A stretch of DNA of 41,352 nt from a virus: positions 1 to 41,352 of IMG/VR virus record IMGVR_UViG_3300036822_000048; one strand, given 5' to 3'. The translations under genes were made by a program, and so were the position numbers. This document shows positions 17,305 to 24,788 of this stretch, one piece after another (position 1 is the first letter of the stretch; every line of letters starts with the position of its first letter). Below the pieces are notes generated by a model. It worked only from the letters and a program-made list of their open reading frames with translations, had not been told where the DNA came from and did no database searches.

Positions 17305-17333
17305 ATTATAACGCGAGATAAGCACACTTAACA
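17305..17333 (-). promoter_or_regulatory. Sigma-70-type promoter for the minus-strand membrane gene
   Basis: On the minus strand a perfect -10 TATAAT (17305-17310) lies about 34 bases upstream of the ATG at 17271. The -35 region is weak (TGTTAA at 17-bp spacing). Start of transcription would be near 17298. It lies in the only gap (17169-17348) between the ejection and second fibre genes. Confidence 0.55.
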
Positions 17334-17348
17334 GTGACCTAAATCACC

Positions 17349-18389
17349 ATGCCTGCCGCCTTCCTAGCTCCAAATGCCCAATTTCGTAGCTGGGACAATA
17401 GCGGCGCGCCCCTGGTGGGCGGCAAGCTATTTACCTATAGCGCAGGCACCAGCACCCCGGTGGCCACCTACACAGATTCGACGGGGGGCACCCCGAACAC
17501 AAACCCGATCATCTTGAATTCTCGGGGAGAGGCGCAAGTCTGGCTCACGCCAAACGTGGGCTACAAGTTTGTGCTGCAAGATCGATTTGGTAACCCGATA
17601 TGGACGGTGGATCAGCTTTTCAATTCTCAGCTGCTTACCCTCTTCGGTGGCACTGATACGGGCTTTGCAAATAGCTACGTGTTGAATTTTGTTTCTAACT
17701 TCACCAGCCTGGTGAATGGCATCGTAGTTTATTGGATACCGGCGAATACCAACACCGGGCCCAGCACTCTCAACGTGAATGGCCTTGGCCCTATTCCGAT
17801 ATTGAATCAAGGCGGCGCGCCGCTGACGGCTGGCCAGCTGTTTGCCAATCAAGTGGCCAATGTCATGTACTTCAATGGCAATTGGTTGCTCATCTCTTCA
17901 GGCTATTCATCGGCAGCGGCGCAGAGTTTATTTATTGCCAATCGATCGATTGGCGCAGGCAATCAAACATTTCCACCCAATGCCATTACCATCGCGTTGT
18001 TTGATGCCGTCACGGCAAATCAAAACAGTGTCTACAACACCGGCACTGGGCTCTTCACTGCGCCCACCACGGGCATTTATCAGTTCACGTGCATTGTCGC
18101 TATGGAAAGCCCTGCAAGTTCATTCCTTGCGCCCAGCATCTTTTTTAGTAAGAACGGGCTTTTCAGTGTTGGGCAATTTTGGCCGACGGTCGGCCAATTC
18201 TTAGGCGCGCCAGCCGGTGGGGCCGCTGTGCCAGCCAACACCAGTGGAGCATTCGGAGCCACAGCGCAATTTGTCATGAACGCTGGGGACACCATGCAAA
18301 TCTCAGTTCAGACGGCAAACCCCGGTGGTGGCTTCTTTATGTTTGGCGACGGCAAATCAAGCCAGTTCTCTGGCTACCGGGTGGGCTGA
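17349..18389 (+). CDS. Tail fibre with C1q-like C-terminal domain
   Basis: 346 residues. The N-terminal 90 residues (FRSWDNSGAPLVGGKLFTY, AGTSTPVATYTDSTGG, NPIILNSRGEAQVWL, FVLQDRFGNPIWTVDQL) are a widespread phage fibre/tailspike head-binding module. The last 150 residues show the C1q/TNF-like pattern (VYNTGTGLFTAPTTGIYQF, then beta strands ending SGYRVG), which makes compact trimeric receptor-binding tips. It begins the second receptor-binding cluster, after the ejection genes. ATG 17349 has no clear ribosome-binding site. The next gene repeats the N-terminal module. Confidence 0.82.
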   Translation: MPAAFLAPNAQFRSWDNSGAPLVGGKLFTYSAGTSTPVATYTDSTGGTPNTNPIILNSRGEAQVWLTPNVGYKFVLQDRFGNPIWTVDQLFNSQLLTLFGGTDTGFANSYVLNFVSNFTSLVNGIVVYWIPANTNTGPSTLNVNGLGPIPILNQGGAPLTAGQLFANQVANVMYFNGNWLLISSGYSSAAAQSLFIANRSIGAGNQTFPPNAITIALFDAVTANQNSVYNTGTGLFTAPTTGIYQFTCIVAMESPASSFLAPSIFFSKNGLFSVGQFWPTVGQFLGAPAGGAAVPANTSGAFGATAQFVMNAGDTMQISVQTANPGGGFFMFGDGKSSQFSGYRVG

Positions 18390-18390
18390 C

Positions 18391-19023
18391 GTGACCACTG
18401 TCCTATCGCCGTCCCCCGTCTTCCGTGGCTTCAATAACCAGGGCCTACCCTTGGTCGGGGGCTTGCTCTTCACCTATGTAGCGGGCACCACTACGCCACA
18501 AGCTACGTGGGTGGATTCGACGCAGACCACACAAAACACAAACCCCGTGGTGCTGAACTCGCGCGGCGAAGCAAACGTGTGGCTTGATCCACGGCTCACT
18601 TATAAATTCGTGCTGCAAGACTCGGCAGCTAGTCCCATTTGGACGGTGGATCAAATACCGGGCAACGGGACTGGCGGCAGTCAGGGCAGTTTCGCGGCGA
18701 CCACGACAGGCTTTACTGTGGTACTCACGCCTACCATTCAGTGGGTATTGCAGGGGCCCATAGTCACGCTGGTGCTGCCCTTGATAACAGGCACGAGCAA
18801 TGCCGCAATTTTCAATATTGCGGGCTTGCCCGCCTTCCTACAGCCATTGCACACGCAAATTTGCTCAGTCGCCACCATTCAAAATAATGGCGTGAATACG
18901 GCCGGTGGCTATGCTGCGATGATACCGGGAAATTCATCGATTGGAATTTCCTTTCCGGCTGTAAACTGGACGGCCAGCGGCACCAAGTCATGCCAGGGAA
19001 CAGTTACCTATTCCCTGACTTAG
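18391..19023 (+). CDS. Short tail fibre paralogue
   Basis: 210 residues from GTG 18391, one base after the preceding stop; the longer frame from 18325 would run inside the previous gene. The first 85 residues are clearly paralogous to the start of the upstream fibre ([43 protein letters not shown]), but the C-terminal 110 residues are different and have no C1q features. It ends with TAG at 19021-19023 and overlaps the csrA stop end-to-end by 20 bases. Likely a second, alternative or accessory receptor-binding fibre using the same attachment site. Confidence 0.78.
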   Translation: MTTVLSPSPVFRGFNNQGLPLVGGLLFTYVAGTTTPQATWVDSTQTTQNTNPVVLNSRGEANVWLDPRLTYKFVLQDSAASPIWTVDQIPGNGTGGSQGSFAATTTGFTVVLTPTIQWVLQGPIVTLVLPLITGTSNAAIFNIAGLPAFLQPLHTQICSVATIQNNGVNTAGGYAAMIPGNSSIGISFPAVNWTASGTKSCQGTVTYSLT

Positions 19024-19204
19024 CTTCGCCACCTTCCTTGCCTTCGTTTTGTATCCTCTCGTAAATTTCCTGCCGATGTACTGCCACATCTTTGGGCGCA
19101 TTCACGCCAATGCGTACCTGATTCCCCTTCACCCCTAAGATTGTGATAGTCACGTCATTCCCCACCATCACCGTTTCATTCACTCGCCGCGTTAAAATAA
19201 GCAT
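19004..19204 (-). CDS. csrA: Phage-encoded CsrA/RsmA post-transcriptional regulator
   Basis: 66 residues from ATG 19204, preceded by AAGGAG six bases upstream; the longer frame to 19243 is not needed. [29 protein letters not shown] and [10 protein letters not shown] follow E. coli CsrA (61 residues) almost position by position. RNA-binding residues Leu4, Arg6 and Arg44 are present. CsrA dimers bind GGA motifs in mRNA leaders and change translation and stability, controlling carbon storage, motility and biofilm. Here it is the last gene of a three-gene minus-strand cassette, 35 bases after the triple-HTH gene, and would let the phage or prophage retune host metabolism. Family call is very secure; targets are unknown. 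Confidence 0.97.
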   Translation of the reverse strand: MLILTRRVNETVMVGNDVTITILGVKGNQVRIGVNAPKDVAVHRQEIYERIQNEGKEGGEAKSGNR

Positions 19205-19239
19205 TGGAACTCCTTTTCTAATTACGCGTATCCACATAA

Positions 19240-20094
19240 TCATTTAGTCAGTGAATTAAGAGCCATCATAGCCAGCAAGTGGGCTTGGTCAAATTCCTTT
19301 ATGACACCGGTTTGAAGCATTTTAGTCGCCTCATCGCGTGCGTGTTTTAGGAAGGAGACGGCATCGCGCATGCCTACACTGATTGGGCCTGCCATCTTGG
19401 CCCCGCTGGCATCAAAGGGCACGCCAAGAGCATTAGCGACAGCCTGGCCGCGCCCCTTCATGTATTTGCGTTTCCCGCCAATCGTTCGCCGCCAGTAATC
19501 AATGCCGCTTGGCGTGACGCCAATCTCCTTGCCAATGTCCGTGATGCGCTCACCCTTTGCGATTCTCGTTAGAATGGCTTGCTTGAACTCAAGCGGGAAT
19601 CTGCTGACGGTAGGATTGGCGCTAGGTGGCAAGATGTGTTTAGCGTGATGGGATCGGCGTTTAGCCTTCTTTGATGTTTCAGGCGATAGCTTTCTGCGCC
19701 AGGCTGAAAGCATGCTGGTGGAGATTTTCAAATCCTTGCAAATCACTTCCAGCGTTTCATTGCCTTTATTCCAACGCTCAACGGCTTTGCGCTTGAAGTC
19801 ATCTGAATAGACTTTGACACCACTCGCCAACACGCTGACGCCTTTGACCTTGGTAGGCTTGGCCTTGCTGGCCTTGCCTACGTCCCCGGTTATCCAGCGC
19901 CGCAATACCGTGGCATGAATGTTCATCTCTTTCGCCAGATGCGCTATCGGGCCTTTGTATTTCTTGGCCCTCTCAACGGCTTTGCGTTTGAACTCGGTTG
20001 AGAAGTCACGGCGTGGGACTATCTTGCGTCCCTTACTATCTGTCGCAACCATGGCAACAGTCTCAGGGGCTTCAGATGCGTTAGCTTCGGCCAT
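19240..20094 (-). CDS. Triple tandem transposase-type HTH DNA-binding protein
   Basis: 284 residues from ATG 20094 with AGAGGA nine bases upstream. It holds three copies of an IS3-OrfA/HTH_Tnp_1-like unit: residues 31-70 ([13 protein letters not shown]...WITG), 96-135 ([13 protein letters not shown]...AWRRK) and 166-205 ([13 protein letters not shown]...YWRRT). Units are spaced by 65 and 70 residues with basic linkers. There is no DDE transposase partner, no inverted repeats and no IS nearby, so this looks domesticated as a regulator. Units 1 and 2 also share nearly identical DNA (19777-19800 and 19972-19995). It overlaps the upstream gene by 14 bases and precedes csrA. A repressor role would fill the missing CI slot, but that is a guess. 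Confidence 0.8.
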   Translation of the reverse strand: MAEANASEAPETVAMVATDSKGRKIVPRRDFSTEFKRKAVERAKKYKGPIAHLAKEMNIHATVLRRWITGDVGKASKAKPTKVKGVSVLASGVKVYSDDFKRKAVERWNKGNETLEVICKDLKISTSMLSAWRRKLSPETSKKAKRRSHHAKHILPPSANPTVSRFPLEFKQAILTRIAKGERITDIGKEIGVTPSGIDYWRRTIGGKRKYMKGRGQAVANALGVPFDASGAKMAGPISVGMRDAVSFLKHARDEATKMLQTGVIKEFDQAHLLAMMALNSLTK

Positions 20095-20368
20095 TTCGTT
20101 TATTCCTCTTATCGCGTCGATAGGCTGACAATTGGGTGATGTCTTCGCGCCGTTCGTCTATGTGTTCAGCACGGAACAAAAATTTACCCAAGCGTTTGGT
20201 GTAGTCCAGTATTTCGGCTGGACGTTTCTTAGAGTGATACGCCATTGATTGGCGGCAGTTTGAACAGAATTTTCTTCTAGCATGGCCCACAAGGACATTG
20301 GGGCAATTGAGAGTTGGACACTTCACAGATGCATACTCCTTTCGTGGCGCGACATGCGCCAAAACCAT
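20081..20368 (-). CDS. Small zinc-ribbon protein
   Basis: 95 residues from ATG 20368, or 81 from the GTG at 20326. The ATG has AAAAAGGAG only two bases away, while the GTG has AAAGGAG nine bases upstream, which is better spaced. Cys residues at CPTLNCPN and CSNCR give a four-cysteine zinc-ribbon pattern; the rest is strongly basic ([11 protein letters not shown] end). First gene of the operon with the triple-HTH protein and csrA. Probably nucleic-acid binding; no family recognised. Confidence 0.72.
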   Translation of the reverse strand: MVLAHVAPRKEYASVKCPTLNCPNVLVGHARRKFCSNCRQSMAYHSKKRPAEILDYTKRLGKFLFRAEHIDERREDITQLSAYRRDKRNKRNGRS

Positions 20369-20759
20369 TGCTCCTTTTTAAGTGGCCGTTGGTATATCTA
20401 CCTTAGCGCAGCGCACCAGCATTAGGCTACAAAAACGTCAAGAAAACTTGCGCCGCCATCCCTCCATTAATCGTAACTTGGGCGCATCTCAGTTAGGCCA
20501 AACTAAGCCCGATTTGAGATAAAAAGCTCCAAAACTGTTACCACCCCCCTGTAAGTTGATGATTCACAAGGCTCAATTTTCGTGTTGCGTCCACGGCCAG
20601 GCTCCCTTACTCTATATTCCTCGGGAAATACTTAAATCTGGTTACTTTTTAATCATCTGAATTACGCTGGATTTATAGAGGTTTCGCCGAATTGGTATTT
20701 TAAAAATGTACCAAATCTGTACCATCAAATTGCACCAAACAGAGAAAGGAATATTAGTC
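20369..20759. promoter_or_regulatory. Intergenic region between the csrA cassette and integrase, candidate attP/arm sites
   Basis: 391 bases without a supported gene. It holds TTGGTA at 20389-20394 and 20692-20697, and the near-repeats TGTACCA (20707-20713), TGTACCA (20718-20724) and TGCACCA (20731-20737) just before the integrase start; the first pairs with TTGGTA as an inverted repeat. A separate imperfect hairpin has ATCTCA at 20486-20491 and TGAGAT at 20515-20520. A TTGACG hexamer lies on the minus strand near 20436-20441, without a good -10. Integrase arm or core sites commonly lie here, but I cannot name the core from one sequence. Confidence 0.5.
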
Positions 20760-21815
20760 ATGGCAACGTTTGTAAAGAGAGGTAACAAGGTGCGCGCAGT
20801 AGTGCGCAAGGTCGGCATGCCTGCCGCCACCAAATCATTTGATTCGATGCGCGACGCCAAGGCATGGGCGGCAGCTGAAGAGACCAAGCTGACCACGCGC
20901 GTGGTCGATGCTGGCGGGCTCACCTTGGGCCAAATCATGGGCAAGTATTTGGAGCGCTACAAGGAAACGCGTCCCTACACGGTCCAGTGTACTGAGTGCC
21001 TGTATCGGCGCTTCATGCGTGACTTTGCTCACGTCGATATTGCCGACATGAATACGCAATGGTGGCTCGATACCGTCGAAGGGTGGAGCCATGGCCACAC
21101 GGGCAACAAAATCAACCGGGCCACGGCGCGGCGCTATCTGACCTACATCACCACGGCGCTGAAGACTTCAAAGCGGCGCTGGAATGTAACGGTCAATTGG
21201 GATGCGTACCATGAGGCGCTTGAACAGCTGAAGGATGACAAGACCGTGGGTAGCGGTCGCAGCCGTACCCGTCGATTGCAGCCCGGTGAATTGGAGAAAA
21301 TGCAGGCCTTCGCCAACACCATGGAGACACACGTCCCCTTCGCAGACATCATGGACTTTGCCATTGCTTCAACCTTGCGCATTGGTGAAATTCTGCGCTT
21401 GGAATGGCGTCACGTGAATGACTTGACACGCACAGTTATTATCAAAGATCGGAAAGACCCACAGAACAAGGAAGGCAATAACCAAGAGATACCGTTGCTA
21501 AACGGCGCTTACGACATCATCCAGCGGCAGAAGACCAAGGGCAATAACAGCAAAATATTTCCCTATAAGCGTAATTATGTTTGCCAGCGCTTCGGCTTCA
21601 TCTGCAAGGAAGTGGGCATAGAAGATTTTCACTTCCATGATTTTCGCCATGAGGGCATCTCGCGGCTGTTTGAAGAGGGCTACCAGATTGATGAAGTAGC
21701 CTTAGTCTCAGGCCATAAGAAGTGGGACATGTTGCGCAAGTACACCCACCGTAAGGCTGCCGATCTTCACCGTGGACCTTCGGCGCAGCAGCGCAAAGGC
21801 GTCAAGGCCGCTTAA
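20760..21815 (+). CDS. int: Tyrosine recombinase integrase
   Basis: 351 residues from ATG 20760 with AAAGGA nine bases upstream; the frame to 20706 is longer but unsupported. Arm/core-binding N-terminal part to about residue 165, then the catalytic domain with Arg207 (STLRIGE), His293-x-x-Arg296 (HDFRHEGIS), His319 (SGHKKW) and nucleophile Tyr328 (LRKYTH), the complete R-H-R-H-Y set; a Lys in the 229-237 hairpin completes it. It catalyses site-specific integration and, with an excisionase, excision. It is the only plus-strand gene between two minus-strand blocks, with a hairpin terminator just downstream at 21825-21848. Confidence 0.95.
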   Translation: MATFVKRGNKVRAVVRKVGMPAATKSFDSMRDAKAWAAAEETKLTTRVVDAGGLTLGQIMGKYLERYKETRPYTVQCTECLYRRFMRDFAHVDIADMNTQWWLDTVEGWSHGHTGNKINRATARRYLTYITTALKTSKRRWNVTVNWDAYHEALEQLKDDKTVGSGRSRTRRLQPGELEKMQAFANTMETHVPFADIMDFAIASTLRIGEILRLEWRHVNDLTRTVIIKDRKDPQNKEGNNQEIPLLNGAYDIIQRQKTKGNNSKIFPYKRNYVCQRFGFICKEVGIEDFHFHDFRHEGISRLFEEGYQIDEVALVSGHKKWDMLRKYTHRKAADLHRGPSAQQRKGVKAA

Positions 21816-22065
21816 GGCCGTTGTGGGACGGGGGGCCGCCCCCGTCCCGCATCTTTCTCCATTCAAGCATTGCCTTGGCATCCTGCCGCCGCAGGTAAGC
21901 CTTGATAACCTTCTTAGAGACGACGCGATGCCTACCCCTACGTTGGGTCGGCACGGGGAAGTATCCCCGGTATACGGCATTCTGCGCGGCTAGGAAGGTC
22001 ATCCCGAAGAGCGGCGCGGCTTCCTTCAGTGTCATGCAGGGGTCATCAATCACAAGCTCTGGCAT
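21802..22065 (-). CDS. Small HTH protein, excisionase- or PrtN-like
   Basis: 87 residues from ATG 22065, preceded by AAGGTGAG; a GTG three codons upstream is the alternative. Residues about 11-60 (MTLKEAAPLFGMT, AQNAVYRGYFPVPTQRRG, VVSKKVIKAYL) form a winged-helix/MerR-like DNA-binding unit as in phage excisionases and PrtN-type activators. It is the last gene of the leftward early operon and ends against integrase (14-base overlap of the 3' ends), which favours an Xis-type role in directing excision. The C-terminal tail is encoded by a perfect hairpin, noted separately. Assignment between Xis and PrtN-like activator is open. Confidence 0.68.
   Translation of the reverse strand: MPELVIDDPCMTLKEAAPLFGMTFLAAQNAVYRGYFPVPTQRRGRHRVVSKKVIKAYLRRQDAKAMLEWRKMRDGGGPPSHNGLKRP
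21825..21848. terminator. Strong hairpin after integrase
   Basis: GGGACGGGGG (21825-21834) and CCCCCGTCCC (21839-21848) form a perfect 10-bp stem with the tetraloop GCCG, nine bases after the integrase stop. The plus-strand continuation (GCATCTTTCTCC) is only moderately T-rich. On the minus strand the hairpin is inside the last codons of the HTH gene. It may stop or stabilise the integrase transcript, or terminate both convergent transcripts. Confidence 0.65.
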
Positions 22066-22075
22066 GGCACTCACC

Positions 22076-22945
22076 TTAGTAAATCACTATTTTTTGGTCA
22101 TCACTCGGCTGAACCGTCACGGTGTTGCGTGTCGCGGGTGCCTCTTGCTTGCGGCGGGACCAATTCCACCCTTTGATAACCATACGCATGCGAATGGCCA
22201 GCGGGTACTTGGCTACTTGGGCGGCATCACGGATGAATGCGGCGCGAAGGATGTATTCGGGGTCCGACCGTATGATGTCCTCACCCGTGTACAGCCGCCG
22301 CATAAAGCGGCTGGCATCGTCTTGGTTCTTACGCTGAAACATCTCATACAGCGCAACGCCGCAGCCCAATGACAGGGGCCGCGCCTCATGTGGATAGCCT
22401 TGAAGTGTTTCCGCACATTGGAGCATCGATAGATGTTCCTTCACGTATTCAATCACGGCAGTGTTGGACAACCGTCCATGGCCAATCGCCTTGCGATCCA
22501 TGCGTGAGCACCATTGTGCTGCTGTCGCGCAGGCTTTGACGATGTAATGCTGTACCTGTGGGAAGTACAGAAACAAGGCATCTGCCCCGGTACGCACCGC
22601 GCCCGTGTCGATAGTTTTGAAGGCATCTGGGGAGATGCCGTACACCACCATCGACTTGATGGACTTACCTGCCTCAACGATGGCAAATAATCGATGTTGC
22701 CCGTCCAATACTTGCTCATCTTCGGCTATCACAATGGGCTGGCCATTCACTTGCCAATTGCCATCAAGAATCTCTTGCGCCAAAAACTCAACGTGGCGCT
22801 TGCGCACGGGCCGGTTGTTTCGATTGCAGCGCAGCCATTCAGTAGCATCGCGCGGCGTAATGGTCATTACCTCCGCGATGATGTTCCGGTCACCACCGTA
22901 AATTTTTGCCGCATGGGGAAACTGTATGATTTTTGGGTCTGCCAT
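22076..22945 (-). CDS. ParB/DGQHR-type nuclease-fold protein
   Basis: 289 residues. The signature VLDGQHRLFAIVEAG has D81-G-Q-H-R85, the phosphoryl-binding motif shared by ParB/Srx-like and DGQHR-domain proteins, here after a region (PVRKRHVEFLAQEIL) that selects input residues. The C-terminal 150 residues are helical with no recognised motif and end in a Gln/Asp-rich tail. Such proteins occur in phage early regions and may be CTP-dependent DNA-binding or nuclease proteins, roles not proven. It lies between the recombination genes and the small HTH gene in the leftward operon, and its stop overlaps the SD of that next gene. Confidence 0.8.
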   Translation of the reverse strand: MADPKIIQFPHAAKIYGGDRNIIAEVMTITPRDATEWLRCNRNNRPVRKRHVEFLAQEILDGNWQVNGQPIVIAEDEQVLDGQHRLFAIVEAGKSIKSMVVYGISPDAFKTIDTGAVRTGADALFLYFPQVQHYIVKACATAAQWCSRMDRKAIGHGRLSNTAVIEYVKEHLSMLQCAETLQGYPHEARPLSLGCGVALYEMFQRKNQDDASRFMRRLYTGEDIIRSDPEYILRAAFIRDAAQVAKYPLAIRMRMVIKGWNWSRRKQEAPATRNTVTVQPSDDQKIVIY

Positions 22946-22959
22946 ATCCCACCAAATTG

Positions 22960-23220
22960 TTAGAACGGAATTTCATCATTGAAGCCTTCGCTTGCTTCGC
23001 TGCCCGCTGGTTTAGGTATTTTTTCTCTAAAGTGAATCTTCAAAAATGGGATGCGTGTGCGGCTGAAATTTTTCCAGCCTGACATCCAAAACAAATTGGG
23101 ATGTTTGCACTTGGTACATGCAATTTCGCATTGGCCGCTGTAGTCGGGCCGCTTCTCATTGCCTCCTTTGTCATTCGGAAACAAAACGCCTTGCATGCTG
23201 TTGTCAAATTTCGCGCCCAT
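22960..23220 (-). CDS. Small protein with SSB-like acidic C-terminal tip, putative ssDNA-binding accessory
   Basis: 86 residues beginning MGAKFDNSMQGVLFPNDKGG, which resembles short OB-fold-like phage/plasmid proteins, with CEIACTKCK giving a possible zinc site. It ends NDEIPF, closely similar to the DDDIPF tip by which bacterial SSB recruits partners. It begins where the exonuclease gene ends (shared base 23220) and lies third in the membrane protein-ERF-exonuclease series. The natural reading is an SSB-type partner for the annealase and exonuclease. The OB fold is inferred. Confidence 0.65.
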   Translation of the reverse strand: MGAKFDNSMQGVLFPNDKGGNEKRPDYSGQCEIACTKCKHPNLFWMSGWKNFSRTRIPFLKIHFREKIPKPAGSEASEGFNDEIPF

Positions 23221-23867
23221 TACGCTGCGTCCTCCCTCATGATTTGGTTGTAGACATCGTCCACTTCCAATAGGAATGCGGTCGCGGCCGCAATGTAATC
23301 ATCCAGGCCCGCGTTGTAGCGCTCGACACGCGCGCGCAGCATTTGCTTTGACCTTGGCAGCCGGTCATCAAATGAAATCAAGTCACAGAATGCGGCACCC
23401 GTTACCCACAAGTTATGCGCAACTTGATTCTGGTATTCATTGATGAGGCTGGCGGGATTGCCGAGATAGCCCAAATGCGTGGCCATCTTCGGACACTTCA
23501 ACTCGATAATGCCGGAAAACTCCCCTATGTCACCATCCAAGGAACAGCCAATCATTAATTCATTGTGAGATAGAAAGCCCGTGCGCCTCACCAATTCACC
23601 GGTGAGTGATTCATAGCGCGCGAAGGCCACGGGCTCTAAGTCAATTCCACGTTGCATATCTGAGTTGAAATAAAAGTTCTCTTGCGCCTCCCCGGTGATG
23701 CGCTCCGACACCAGCTGTAGCCGGTAGTCGCGCCGCTGGATTGATTCCTTGTCCCCTTTGCCCTTCACCGTGACTAGCGCAGCGCGGGAGCCCGTGAGAC
23801 GGCCAGCACGCGCCTTGAGCCATTCGGGGCTGCGTTGCTCGGCATTGATGACGGTGAAGTTACTCAT
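23220..23867 (-). CDS. YqaJ-type viral exonuclease (lambda Exo family)
   Basis: 215 residues from ATG 23867, which overlaps the ERF stop (ATGA); the longer frame to 23903 is not used. QRSPEWLKARAGRLTGS is the hallmark start of YqaJ nucleases, followed by the catalytic core CSLDGDIG (D111) and IIELKCPK with E122-x-K124, the PD-(D/E)xK residues. It would degrade the 5' strand of linear duplex DNA to supply 3' tails to the ERF annealase. Coupled translation with ERF supports a functional pair. Confidence 0.93.
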   Translation of the reverse strand: MSNFTVINAEQRSPEWLKARAGRLTGSRAALVTVKGKGDKESIQRRDYRLQLVSERITGEAQENFYFNSDMQRGIDLEPVAFARYESLTGELVRRTGFLSHNELMIGCSLDGDIGEFSGIIELKCPKMATHLGYLGNPASLINEYQNQVAHNLWVTGAAFCDLISFDDRLPRSKQMLRARVERYNAGLDDYIAAATAFLLEVDDVYNQIMREDAA

Positions 23868-24613
23868 GGTTTCTGCGCCCCCTGAGCCTTCAGCGCCGTC
23901 CATTCGGCAGTGTGGTGCTGGCTGATAAGGTCACGCGTTTCTTGGGAGAGCGCGCGCCATGCGCGCTTCAGCGCCTCATTGCCCTCTTGCGCAGCATCGC
24001 GGAGTGAGACCCACGCATCAGTGGGGGCTTGCGGAGGCTCGACTATCACGCGTCCATCGGTGTCTTCAATGTCTGCGCTGGTAAGGCCCGTGGCCGACAG
24101 CAGCGTATAGCGTTGCAGGTAAGTGATGGCTGAGCCAATGGCCTGGATAGAATTCTTGCCGCCAGAGTCATCGGCAACGGCCTTCAAGGTGGCGCGCTCG
24201 AAGTGACCACCCACATGGGTGACCGCGCAAGTCACCTCAATGGTGCCGTCTGACTGAACGATGCCCCATGAATGCGATAGCCCATGAGCGGCCAGGCCTG
24301 CCGCGATTTTCTCAACCACTTCACTGTGCGTGGCGTGGTCGTACTCAGTCAGCATCCCAGCCTTATTGCGATAGGCCACGTGTTTATTTTTCAAAATCTT
24401 CGGTGGATTGGCTTTGAAGGCAGCCATGGCGGCAATGTATGCATTGCGCGCTTCGTTCGCATCCCAGCGCTCTTTCAGAATCAATAATTTTTCTAGCCGG
24501 TCCAAATCAAACTCTGGTGAATTCGCTGCGCGCTCAATGATTGCAAGCAGCGTGGACTTTGCCGCCGCTGGCGGGCTCATGACGCGGGTGTTGTCACCGT
24601 ATTCGTTCATCAT
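23864..24613 (-). CDS. ERF-family single-strand annealing recombinase
   Basis: 249 residues from ATG 24613, seven bases after AAGGAG. The ERF signature is clear: KILKNKHVAYRNKAGMLTEY, then HSEVVEKIAAGLAAHGLSHS, VTHVGGHFERATL and DSGGKNSIQAIGSAITYLQR. ERF (as in P22) anneals homologous single strands and circularises terminally redundant DNA, consistent with the permuted ends of this genome. It pairs with YqaJ exonuclease and the SSB-tipped protein. A C-terminal tail from about 195 is likely flexible. Confidence 0.94.
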   Translation of the reverse strand: MMNEYGDNTRVMSPPAAAKSTLLAIIERAANSPEFDLDRLEKLLILKERWDANEARNAYIAAMAAFKANPPKILKNKHVAYRNKAGMLTEYDHATHSEVVEKIAAGLAAHGLSHSWGIVQSDGTIEVTCAVTHVGGHFERATLKAVADDSGGKNSIQAIGSAITYLQRYTLLSATGLTSADIEDTDGRVIVEPPQAPTDAWVSLRDAAQEGNEALKRAWRALSQETRDLISQHHTAEWTALKAQGAQKP

Positions 24614-24788
24614 ATTTCGTCTCCTTGCCCGACTTATTGAAACGTGTAGGCCGGTACAGCACATGCATGCCGCGCAACATGCGCGCTCTGACGTACCAAT
24701 CCATGACCATGCTCACCACAATGGTCAACACGAACGCGCCAACAATTACAGCGATGATCCACAGTGCAATAGCGGTCACGGTGTGCAT
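24594..24788 (-). CDS. Small early membrane protein
   Basis: 64 residues with a single long hydrophobic helix (about 6-30, IALWIIAVIVGAFVLTIVV) and a basic C-terminal half. ATG 24788 has GAAGG eight or so bases upstream. It is the first gene of the leftward operon, and its end overlaps the ERF ribosome-binding site and start by 20 bases, which indicates coupling. Position compares with lambda Kil/ral-type early genes, but no homology is claimed. Confidence 0.58.
   Translation of the reverse strand: MHTVTAIALWIIAVIVGAFVLTIVVSMVMDWYVRARMLRGMHVLYRPTRFNKSGKETKYDERIR

Noticed and set aside
17125-17325. 66-codon form of the minus-strand membrane gene
   Set aside because: Starts upstream of the probable transcript start near 17298; the ATG at 17271 with TGAGGT is preferred.
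19240-20094. Insertion sequence (IS3 type)
   Set aside because: HTH units look like OrfA, but there is no DDE gene, inverted repeat or target duplication.
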